Shown: piece after piece, positions 55,721-63,157 of the stretch
Layout of the letters: the number at the start of each line of letters is the position of its first letter
Position numbering within the stretch: position 1 is the stretch's first letter
Assembly (NCBI RefSeq): GCF_011601315.1
Contig: NZ_JAAORA010000002.1
Location: 124,001 to 188,000 of the forward strand
Source of the DNA: Candidatus Chlorobium masyuteum
Lineage (GTDB): Bacteria; Bacteroidota; Chlorobiia; Chlorobiales; Chlorobiaceae
Direction: 5' to 3'
Length of the DNA: 64,000 nucleotides
Translations under genes and position numbers: made by a program
Notes under the pieces: generated by a model
What the model was told of the DNA's origin: nothing
Seen by the model: the letters and a program-made list of their open reading frames with translations, nothing else
Database searches by the model: none

Positions 55721-58700
55721 ATGTCGGTTGAATGGAACAGACTTCGAACTTGGAACGGATCGCAAGCTTCGGCATTCGAAGAGATGGTTTGTCAATTAGC
55801 ATTTTGTGAGTCAGTACCGATAAATAGTCGTTTCATTAGAAAGGGCGTTCCGGATGCTGGCGTTGAATGCTATTGGGTTTTTCCATCAGGCGATGAACAT
55901 GGATGGCAGGCCAAATTCTTTGAATCGCCACCCTCGTCATCTCAGTGGGGGCAGATTGATTCGTCAGTTAAGACCGCTCTTGAAAAGCATCCAAGTTTGA
56001 GGCGATATACGATAGCAATGGCGATTGATCGTTCTGATTCCAGGCTTGAAGGGCATACGTCATGCCTCGACCATTGGAATACTCATGTTGAAAAGTGGGA
56101 ACACTGGGCTTCTGAAAAAGGCATGACCGTCGCCTTCGATTTCTGGGGTACCCATGAGATTGCTGTACGACTTTCCAGGAAAGAACATCGAGGGCGCCAT
56201 TTTTTCTGGTTTCAAGAAGAGGTGCTTTCACCAGCATGGTTTAATGATCGTTTGGAGGAGTCTATTTCTGCAGTAGGACCTCGTTATACTCCTCAACTGA
56301 ATATTCATCTTTCTATTTCAAAAGTTTTTGATGCCCTTTCCCGTGGGCCTGCATTTTTACAGAAGTTTGAACAAGTTTATGGTGATGTAGGAAAGTCATG
56401 GCATAAAGCTTCGCTTCGTAATCTTGAGATTGAGCTGCCTCAACAAATTGAAGAGCTTTCTCGACACATCTCTGAAATTATCGAACTGTCGAAGAGGTCT
56501 TGTATTTCTGGTGTCGAACCGATTGACTGGGCAACAATCCAGTTGAAATCAAAGGAGGCTCTTTCACGCCTTTCTGATATTCAATTACACGTCTATGATT
56601 TGTCAAAGAAAAAGAGTGAAGATGGTTCTTCTTTAGCCAGAGAGGGTGCAAGTTACCAAGGGCAAGAGCCTTTTAGTTATGCTCGATACAGTATACAACG
56701 TATCGAAGAACAGCTCTACGGACTGCTTTATTTTGCCGAATCACGTGTTGCTAAACTTGCTAATATGCAATCGCTTTTGCTGGTTGGCGATGCAGGTACA
56801 GGAAAAACGCATTTGTTTAGTGATGCGGCAAGTAAAAGTGTAAATGCCGGAGCACCGGCTATTTTGCTTATTGGTGGCCAATTTCGTGACGAAGAGCCAT
56901 GGACTCAGATTTTACACATGCTTGGTCTGTCTTGTACCCGCGACGAGTTTCTGGGTGCTCTTGAAGCAGCTGCGCAGCTTGCTGGCCAGCGTACAGTTAT
57001 CTATGTTGATGCCCTTAACGAAGGCGTAGGCCGCTCATTGTGGAGAAAGTATCTTTCATCCATGCTGACAGTTATTCGGCGTTATTCTTGGGTGGCTCTG
57101 GCAGTTAGTGTGCGTAGTTCATATGAGAAACTCATTGTGCCTGACGATCTCTTACCTGACCAGACGACTCGTGTCGTTCACGATGGTTTTGCTGATCAGG
57201 AATACGAGGCGGCAAAAGCATTTTTCGATTACTACGGAATTGAACTCCCTGCCGTACCAATTCTGACTCCTGAGTTCCAGAATCCGTTATTTCTCAAACT
57301 CTTTTGTACAGTACTAAAGAATCGACGCTTTACAAAGATTCCAACAGGTATTCGTGGAATAACATCTGTGTTTGACTTTTTCCTTGATTCCGTTAACGAA
57401 AAGCTTGCATTGCCTGATGCTCTGGATTTTGATCCAAAATCTAACCTGGTATCGAAAGCTACTCATGAAATTGCTTTATCGGCTTCGAAGATAAGTTCCT
57501 TATTGATTCCTCGTGATGAAGCCAGAGATATTTGTAGTCGACTTCTTCCCGGACGCTCTTATCAAGAGTCTCTTTTTCGCCACTTATTATCAGAAGGTGT
57601 TCTTGCTGAGAGTATTCAATATGATGAGAGCGGCCAATACAATGAAGTGATTATGTTTTCCTACGAGCGTCTTGCTGACCACCTGATTATGCAAGAGCTT
57701 ATTGTACGGCAAGTTGATGCTGAGAATCCAGCAGATGCTTTTCTCGCTGAAAAGCCTTTAAACAAATTATTTGCTGATGCTTCTGCTTGTTGGCAAAATC
57801 GTGGCCTTGTAGAAGCACTGGCCATTCAGGGGCCTGAGACATGGGGTGTGGAAATATTTGAACTGCTCCCAGACGTCAAAGGGACTACCCCAATTCTTGA
57901 AGCGTTTATCAAAAGTCTGCTTTGGCGTAACCCTGATTCTATATCTGATCAATGCTTATCGTATGTAAACCAATACATTATTGTTGATAAGCATCTTGAA
58001 CGCCAACTACTGGATGTGCTTCTGACGATAGCTCCTTATCCGGAACATCCTTTCAATGCGGATTTTTTGCATCGTAATTTGATGCGGCGCGAGTTGGCGG
58101 AGAGAGATGCGTGGTGGTCTGTCTATCTGTCCCATGAATATGGACAGAAAAGTTCTGTTGATCGCCTGGTTGACTGGGCATGGTCTGAAAGCGAAAAAGG
58201 TCACATATCTGAAGAATCAATACGTCTCACAGGGAAGGTTCTTGTATGGTTTTTAACAACTTCGCATCGTTTTTTACGGGACCGAGCGACCAAGGCGTTA
58301 GTGGCGCTTTTCACCAATCGCATTGGCGTTCTATGCCAGTTATTGCCAGAATTTACCGAGATCAATGATCCTTACGTCTCCGAGCGTTTATATGCAGTTG
58401 CTTATGGGTGTGCTCTTCGAAGTAATGATAATACGTCGAAGCGTCAGCTTGCCGAGACAGTTTATAAGTTGGTGTTTGAAAGCGGAACGCCGCCTTGTCA
58501 CATTTTGCTGCGTGACTATGCTCGAGGTGTAATTGAAGTTGCTTTTCATGATGGCCTTGCTGTAAAAGGTCTTGAACTGGATAAAATCAGACCTCCGTAT
58601 CGGAGTGACTGGCCACTGGATATACCTTCGGAAGCAGATATAGAGAAATACGGTGAATGGTCTAAAGATATGCCGGATGAACAATGGGCGCTTCATTCAA

Positions 58701-60355
58701 TTTATAATTCTGTAATGAGCGATGGTGAATTTGCTCGATACATTCTTGGATCAGATCATGTAGATCTTAACTGGTCAAATCGTCGTATAAATGAGCCTCA
58801 CATTTTATCAAAAAAGGAAAAGTACGATGCGTTTAGAGAGTCATTAAATCATTCCCAGAGAACAGCTTGGGAGAAGTATTTAAGTACCAGAGACAGTTTT
58901 GATTTTTTGGTTTTATTAAACGAAAAGTCCAGTCAGAAAACTTCTGATATTGATCTAACAGATGAGGAGCAGCAAGTAGCCGTTGATCAGTCTGTGCAAG
59001 ATTTTTTGCAGAGCTTGGATGACAACAAGAAGTCTCTGTTTCATGAAATCATTCTGCCATATCTGGATGCTTCGCTGTCCGAGAAGGATGAATTTACACT
59101 TCCCGTTAGCACTGCCCAGCGCTGGATTCTCAAGCGAGTAATGGATCTCGGATGGACAGTTGATCGATTTGGAGAATTCGACAGGGAAACTGATGTTTTT
59201 TCAAATAGTGGGCGTGATGCTGACAAGGTTGAGCGAATAGGGAAGAAATATCAGTGGTTGGCGTACTATGAATTTCTCGCGCATTTAGCAGATAATCTGG
59301 AATTCAGGGAAGATACTTGGTCTCAGCAGCCGGGTGAGTATGTAGGGCCTTGGCAATTATGGCTACGAAATATTGACCCTTCTTGCCTTTTAAGATCGAC
59401 ACAACGTATAAAATGGGAGCCGAATAATACAGCGTGGTGGGCGCCTGTGTCGTTTGAAGACTGGTCTGTTGCCGCGGATGATACTCAATGGCTCAAACGT
59501 CGTGATCTGTTACCCGAAATATCACCATTACCAATAGTGACTTGTCCGAAAACGGGCAAAGAGTGGTTCGTGCTTGAGTGTTCTTACAATTGGGAAGAGC
59601 CTACGCCTGCGGATCAAGACAGATTCGATACCCGTCGTCGCAGTATCTGGTACATGCTCAAGAGTTATTTCGTGAAATCTGATGATGAATCGCGTTTCTT
59701 CGATTGGGCATCGGAACAGCACTTCATGGGTCGATGGATGCCAGAATCTCGTGAACAGACTCGTGTTTTTCTTGGTGAGTTTTTCTGGGCACCAGCTTTT
59801 GAGTATTTCAATAATCCATATTACAGTAGGAACGGATGGACACAAGGTGATCGGGGTTCACTACCTTGCGAAGTGCTGGTACCTACAGATATCTACATGC
59901 AGGAGCAAGGAGTTTACGACTGTTCGATTGAGGGTACAATTATAATGTATCTTCCTGCAAAGTGGATAGCTGATCAAATGAACCTGTCTTGGCAAGGGAT
60001 AGATGGCTGTTTCTTCAACTCCAAGGGTGAACTCGTAGCGCAAGACCCTTCCGTAAGAAGTTCTGGCCCATCGGCACTCTTGGTTGATAGAGAAATCATG
60101 ACAGCTTTTCTGAAGCAAAACAACTATCGCTTGGTCTGGACACTGCTTGGAGAAAAAGACATTCGGGACAGTCGGTCAACCCATGATGATTGGTTGGGTC
60201 GTATGGATCTGAGTGCTTGTATGAAAATGAATAATGACCATCTTGAGGGGACTGCTAAAGCTTATTGGGTGACACGAGGTCCCCAAAAAACAGAACTTGA
60301 GAAGTGGAGAATCAACAAAAAGGGGGAGTCGGGGGCATCCTGTAAGCGCCAATAA
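55721..60355 (+). CDS. Giant nuclease-STAND NTPase, Avs/AVAST-like antiphage sensor candidate
   Basis: 1544 residues. The N-terminus (about 1-190) looks like a PD-(D/E)xK nuclease of the Cap4/Mrr type: GSQASAFEEMVCQLAF, then GVPDAGVECYW and GWQAKFF, giving D-x3-E and Q-x-K positions. A helical linker (about 200-320) leads to a P-loop NTPase: Walker A GDAGTGKT at 356-363 and Walker B IYVDALNEG at 427-435, the DxxxE style of STAND/NACHT ATPases. The remaining ~900 residues are mostly helical, the usual place of the ligand-sensing arm. Known Avs proteins combine such domains to detect phage terminase or portal and then degrade DNA. The exact Avs type cannot be set by eye. Single gene, no partner required; the last ~9 codons lie inside repeat A (copy 2). 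Confidence 0.83.
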   Translation: MSVEWNRLRTWNGSQASAFEEMVCQLAFCESVPINSRFIRKGVPDAGVECYWVFPSGDEHGWQAKFFESPPSSSQWGQIDSSVKTALEKHPSLRRYTIAMAIDRSDSRLEGHTSCLDHWNTHVEKWEHWASEKGMTVAFDFWGTHEIAVRLSRKEHRGRHFFWFQEEVLSPAWFNDRLEESISAVGPRYTPQLNIHLSISKVFDALSRGPAFLQKFEQVYGDVGKSWHKASLRNLEIELPQQIEELSRHISEIIELSKRSCISGVEPIDWATIQLKSKEALSRLSDIQLHVYDLSKKKSEDGSSLAREGASYQGQEPFSYARYSIQRIEEQLYGLLYFAESRVAKLANMQSLLLVGDAGTGKTHLFSDAASKSVNAGAPAILLIGGQFRDEEPWTQILHMLGLSCTRDEFLGALEAAAQLAGQRTVIYVDALNEGVGRSLWRKYLSSMLTVIRRYSWVALAVSVRSSYEKLIVPDDLLPDQTTRVVHDGFADQEYEAAKAFFDYYGIELPAVPILTPEFQNPLFLKLFCTVLKNRRFTKIPTGIRGITSVFDFFLDSVNEKLALPDALDFDPKSNLVSKATHEIALSASKISSLLIPRDEARDICSRLLPGRSYQESLFRHLLSEGVLAESIQYDESGQYNEVIMFSYERLADHLIMQELIVRQVDAENPADAFLAEKPLNKLFADASACWQNRGLVEALAIQGPETWGVEIFELLPDVKGTTPILEAFIKSLLWRNPDSISDQCLSYVNQYIIVDKHLERQLLDVLLTIAPYPEHPFNADFLHRNLMRRELAERDAWWSVYLSHEYGQKSSVDRLVDWAWSESEKGHISEESIRLTGKVLVWFLTTSHRFLRDRATKALVALFTNRIGVLCQLLPEFTEINDPYVSERLYAVAYGCALRSNDNTSKRQLAETVYKLVFESGTPPCHILLRDYARGVIEVAFHDGLAVKGLELDKIRPPYRSDWPLDIPSEADIEKYGEWSKDMPDEQWALHSIYNSVMSDGEFARYILGSDHVDLNWSNRRINEPHILSKKEKYDAFRESLNHSQRTAWEKYLSTRDSFDFLVLLNEKSSQKTSDIDLTDEEQQVAVDQSVQDFLQSLDDNKKSLFHEIILPYLDASLSEKDEFTLPVSTAQRWILKRVMDLGWTVDRFGEFDRETDVFSNSGRDADKVERIGKKYQWLAYYEFLAHLADNLEFREDTWSQQPGEYVGPWQLWLRNIDPSCLLRSTQRIKWEPNNTAWWAPVSFEDWSVAADDTQWLKRRDLLPEISPLPIVTCPKTGKEWFVLECSYNWEEPTPADQDRFDTRRRSIWYMLKSYFVKSDDESRFFDWASEQHFMGRWMPESREQTRVFLGEFFWAPAFEYFNNPYYSRNGWTQGDRGSLPCEVLVPTDIYMQEQGVYDCSIEGTIIMYLPAKWIADQMNLSWQGIDGCFFNSKGELVAQDPSVRSSGPSALLVDREIMTAFLKQNNYRLVWTLLGEKDIRDSRSTHDDWLGRMDLSACMKMNNDHLEGTAKAYWVTRGPQKTELEKWRINKKGESGASCKRQ

Positions 60356-60402
60356 AAACTGGTAGAAAGTAGAGCATGCAAGAGTCTCACCTGAAAGGCA
60401 TA
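60331..60402 (+). repeat. Accessory-island repeat A, copy 2 (degenerate)
   Basis: GGGGGCATCCTGTAAGCGCC, then AAAACTGG and GAGCATGCAAGAGTCTCA, align with the second half of copies 1 and 3. The stop codon of the large STAND gene is within it. GAGCATGCAAGAGTCTCA followed by CTGAAAG is shared almost exactly with 62043-62068. Confidence 0.75.
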
Positions 60403-60517
60403 ACCTCCGGCTACTATTTTAACTTGCGTTCGTGGTTAACTTGGCCGTGTTGTACTGAGCCTCTTAAAAGGAATAGAATTCAAAAATCTGCGGTTTAGGC
60501 GGATCAATCTAATTATT

Positions 60518-60524
60518 GTTGGGC
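60518..60524 (+). other. Integron-type core site GTTGGGC at the start of a cassette-like module
   Basis: GTTGGGC fits the GTTRRRY core where integron cassettes are joined. It lies 48 bp before the VOC gene start. The exact complement, GCCCAAC, follows the VOC stop, so one gene is bracketed as in a mobile cassette. Confidence 0.6.
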
Positions 60525-60572
60525 CTCACTCAACCGCGCCATCATGACCTCACAGAGCCGAAGAGCCATCCC

Positions 60573-60995
60573 ATGAAACCACGCATCACAGTTATTACCC
60601 TCTGCGTTGACGACCTAGATCGTGCGGTATGTTTCTACCGTGACGGTCTCGGACTTCCAACGCAAGGCATCATTGGCAAAGAATTTGAGTACGGGGCTGT
60701 CGCCTTCTTCGATTTACAGCCGGGCTTGAAACTCGCAATTTGGCCGCGCAAGAGTCTCGCGCACGATGCAGGAGTATCGATAGGTATTCCAAGCCCCACC
60801 GAACTCTCTATCGGTCACAACGTGTCGTCCATAGCCGAAGTCGATGCCGTTATGGAGCAGGCGAAGAGTGCAGGTGCCGTTATCGTTAAGCCAGCGCAGA
60901 ATACTTTTTGGGGTGGTTACGCTGGCTACTTTCAAGACCCCGATCATCATCTCTGGGAGGTCGTGTGGAACCCACAGTTGCTGCCCGAAGAGTGA
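60573..60995 (+). CDS. VOC-family (glyoxalase/bleomycin-resistance fold) protein
   Basis: 140 residues from the ATG at 60573; the frame could open earlier at TTG but that part covers the core site. Two beta-alpha-beta-beta-beta repeats are apparent: ITVITLCVDDLDRAVCFYRD with the GLGLPTQG turn, then HNVSSIAEVDAVMEQAKSAG and GYFQDPDHHLWEVVWNP. The HHLWEVV end supplies the usual metal-ligand Glu. Members include lyases, dioxygenases and drug-binding proteins; the substrate is unknown. The G+C content is higher than in the genes on each side, and the gene has no good ribosome-binding site, both usual for integron cassettes. Confidence 0.88.
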   Translation: MKPRITVITLCVDDLDRAVCFYRDGLGLPTQGIIGKEFEYGAVAFFDLQPGLKLAIWPRKSLAHDAGVSIGIPSPTELSIGHNVSSIAEVDAVMEQAKSAGAVIVKPAQNTFWGGYAGYFQDPDHHLWEVVWNPQLLPEE

Positions 60996-60996
60996 T

Positions 60997-61035
60997 GCCC
61001 AACCCGGCGGTGCAGGGGACCTGGCGCATAAAGCC
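60997..61035 (+). other. Left half of an attC-like recombination site
   Basis: GCCCAAC (R'' type core) is followed by a spacer, GCAGGGGAC (L'' type) and GGCGCATAAAGCCGC, the order of the left half and loop of an integron attC site. The matching right half with a GTTGGGC end is not found at the expected distance; instead repeat D begins at 61057. TTCCCCT at 61099 within repeat D could pair with AGGGGAC. Confidence 0.55.
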
Positions 61036-61056
61036 GCACCCAAACACTAGGGAAAT

Positions 61057-61182
61057 AGGGGACGTTGTTTAATAGCGATAATAACTCCTCGACCCTCTTC
61101 CCCTCATCATCCAGTTAACTTCATTCTATTCAATCCGATACCCGATTTTCAGCGATGAGGGGGAGTTGACGACAAACTCTAC
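61057..61182 (+). repeat. Direct repeat D, copy 1
   Basis: About 126 bp. The last 96 bp (from CCTCGACCCTCTTCCCCTCA) differ from copy 2 at only three positions by my alignment. The element contains CCCCTC/GAGGGG inverted arms about 60 bp apart. Both copies directly follow a gene and an attC-like left half. Confidence 0.92.
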
Positions 61183-61278
61183 ATCCTCCCGCCGATCAGC
61201 ATTCCGTCGCTATCCGTTTACCCAAGAAACCACCCGGCAAAGCGGGATTGAAATATTGGTAGAACAAGTAGCCTGTCG

Positions 61279-61400
61279 CCTGAACTTTTTGTTTCTGCTG
61301 GAAATATCAATATTTTTATAGTAATTCAGGAAAAGAGTTACACAGAAAGAAGGAACTTATTTTTTTTCTGAATCATGCAGATCAATCAAAAGAGTCGGGA
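61279..61400 (+). repeat. Diverged ~120-bp repeat E, copy 2
   Basis: CCTGAACTTTTTGTTTCTGC, then GGAAATAT and ATAGTAATTCA, ending CTGAATCATGCAGATCA. The blocks match those of copy 1 at 53548 in order and spacing. It precedes the small unknown gene at 61519. Confidence 0.7.
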
Positions 61401-61518
61401 AATAATAAAGGGTGTAATTGATTATCTCAACGCATTAATTGATGTTGAGGTTGATAATAATTATTCAATATCGAAAAGTAAACAAACTCAATAACCCGGA
61501 AGAGGAGGAGTGTTCATT

Positions 61519-61950
61519 ATGCCGATATCAGCAAATACAAAAAAAGATATAAATAGATTATACAAACTCATATTAGATGACGCGAAAGAGTTAGATAAAG
61601 TATTTTCGAAAATACTTAATACGTCAAAATATGAAAGACTTTCGCCAAATGTTAAACAATGGATTGAATGGGTGGGTATTGCACGAAAAATGGCAAAATC
61701 TGCATGCACCACAGGTGTCGGCATCCCTGACGAAAATACAGCTATAAAATATTATGCAATACAGAATAATATAAATAATATCACTGGCCTCCATCCGGCA
61801 ACACACGAAAAGATATGTGGTCTCGTTTCTCAGATTTCAAGTTTGATCAACGAAATTATATTTCTTTATAAGCAAAATGGGAGGCAGGAATCAGACGATG
61901 AGGTGCAACCTCAATACTGTCCCGTAACAAATGATTCTGTGAAAAAATAG
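61519..61950 (+). CDS. Small helical protein, unknown function
   Basis: 143 residues from the ATG at 61519, with GGAGGAG about 9 bp upstream. It is mostly alpha-helical by composition, with charged N-terminal helices (KKDINRLYKLILDDAKELDK) and a later segment LVSQISSLINEIIFLYKQNG. No membrane segment, motif or family is recognised. AT-rich, preceded by repeat E and followed directly by repeat A, so it appears to be a distinct inserted module. Confidence 0.65.
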   Translation: MPISANTKKDINRLYKLILDDAKELDKVFSKILNTSKYERLSPNVKQWIEWVGIARKMAKSACTTGVGIPDENTAIKYYAIQNNINNITGLHPATHEKICGLVSQISSLINEIIFLYKQNGRQESDDEVQPQYCPVTNDSVKK

Positions 61951-61970
61951 TGGAATCGGGGAAGGTATTT

Positions 61971-62054
61971 ATTTCATCCAGTTCATGCTTTGAACGAAAA
62001 GCAGGAGATTCTGTAACCCCCTATGAAAACCGGCAAAGAGCAGAGCATGCAAGA
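61971..62054 (+). repeat. Accessory-island repeat A, copy 3
   Basis: CAGTTCATGCTTTGA and GAAAACCGGCAAAGAGCAGA lie at the same spacing as in copy 1 at 55491. It begins about 20 bp after the small gene stop and extends towards the next gene's leader. Confidence 0.85.
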
Positions 62055-62124
62055 GTCTCAACTGAAAGTTATAGCCCCCTGTCACGACCCCGATTACAGC
62101 ATTTTGACAATGAGGAGAGAGAAG

Positions 62125-62511
62125 ATGACAAACAAGCTTATAAAAATCGCGGTATGTATCATCATTCTCATTGCTCCGAGCCTGGCCTTCTCAGCTCCTG
62201 CATCGGAGGCGCGGATTGCCGAGCTTGAGCGCACCATTCTAAACTTGCAGCAACGGATTGCTGCGTTGGAGGCCCAGCCAGTTCAAGACGATGAAGGGGC
62301 CCGGACGACCTCAGTCAAGCCCGGAAACTCGGGAGATATAAAGAATTGGCGGCAACTGCGACTGGGGATGAAGGAGCAAGATGTGGAGCGCTTGCTGGGC
62401 AGCCCGAGAAAGGTCATAGCCACCGAGGTCTTCTTCGTCTGGTATTACAGTGGAGGAAACGTCAATTTCAACGCAGAATCCGGAAAGGTTGATGGATGGA
62501 GCGAGCCATAA
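62125..62511 (+). CDS. Secreted BamE/SmpA-like domain protein with coiled coil
   Basis: 128 residues from the ATG at 62125 (GAGGAG upstream); an earlier in-frame start lies inside repeat A. It has a Sec signal peptide (basic start, hydrophobic IAVCIIILIAPSLAF, cleavage after SAPA-type residues) and no lipobox Cys. A short heptad helix follows (ARIAELERTILNLQQRIAAL). The C-terminal ~55 residues (NWRQLRLGMKEQDVERLLGS; VWYYSGGNVNFNAESGKV; DGWSEP) match the SmpA/OmlA (BamE-like) fold. Likely periplasmic; too short and unplaced to be the true BamE. Followed by an attC-like left half and repeat D, as the VOC gene is. Confidence 0.8.
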   Translation: MTNKLIKIAVCIIILIAPSLAFSAPASEARIAELERTILNLQQRIAALEAQPVQDDEGARTTSVKPGNSGDIKNWRQLRLGMKEQDVERLLGSPRKVIATEVFFVWYYSGGNVNFNAESGKVDGWSEP

Positions 62512-62549
62512 TACCCGGCGAAGAATGGATGGGGACTTGCGCAACTTCC

Positions 62550-62673
62550 GGGACGTCGTTGAATAACGATAGTAAATCCTCGACCCTCTTCCCCTCATCA
62601 TCCAGTTAACTTCATTCTATTCAATCCGATACCCGATTTTCAGCGACGAGGGGACGTTGACGACAAACTCTAC
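62550..62673 (+). repeat. Direct repeat D, copy 2
   Basis: GGGACGTCGTTGAATAACGA followed by the 96-bp block from 62578 that is nearly identical to copy 1. Directly upstream, CCCGGCG and GGGGACTTGCGCA (62515-62543) parallel the attC-like left half after the VOC gene. Confidence 0.92.
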
Positions 62674-63157
62674 TTGTTTCCCACAGTTCAGTCTCAGAAT
62701 TTGCTGTGAAGGTGTTGTGGAAGGGTGTTTGAGTGTGAGGCTCTGCCAGCTTATCACTATTCTCTCGAAATAATGCGATATCCTGTTTTGCGGACTATTG
62801 TTTGTTTTTTGGATTAATCAACAACGAGGGGTAAGTAGGCCGAAGAAGTTTCACCTCCAGCCTCTTGCAGAACCGGACATGAACCTCTCAACTCATCCGG
62901 CTCCCATTATGGGGGCAAGTCGAAGCTGTCAACAATTTCAACTTCCGCAATACGCTTTTTGCCTGAGCTCGAAAATGTGGTCTCGGCGTTCTGCCCGAGC
63001 TGTATCTGGATCTGGCACTCATGCGTACCATCGAACCTGCCTCTTCGTAAGAGATTGTGCTTGAAAATGGCTCCTGCTCTGTAGATAATTACGCTTTTAA
63101 TGTGTATTATGAAAATTAACCTTACAAATCACGGAATGACTATCCTAAATTACGCAG
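62674..63157. other. Gene-poor spacer around the intron relic
   Basis: 484 bp between repeat D and the ATPase gene. Apart from the group II intron relic, no complete gene is supported. On the minus strand about 63056-62912 reads without stops (LRRGRFDGTHECQIQIQLG, then KRIAEVEIVDSFD) and looks like a protein fragment I cannot identify. Confidence 0.5.
62835..62903 (-). mobile_element. Group II intron relic: domain V and domain VI
   Basis: On the minus strand 62903-62870 is a 34-base hairpin beginning GAGCCGGATG and ending TGTCCGGTTC with a GAGA tetraloop. The size, AGC triad, GNRA-type loop and two-base bulge match domain V. It is followed by a domain VI-like stem (GGCTGGAGG...CTTCTTCGGCC) ending CTAC near 62835, the typical intron 3' end. 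No reverse transcriptase frame or domain I is seen upstream, so it is a fragment. Confidence 0.65.

Noticed and set aside
62798-63064. Plus-strand 88-codon frame with KFHLQPLAEPDMNLSTHPAP
   Set aside because: This peptide is the antisense translation of the group II intron domain V/VI segment and recurs as spurious hypothetical proteins in many genomes.
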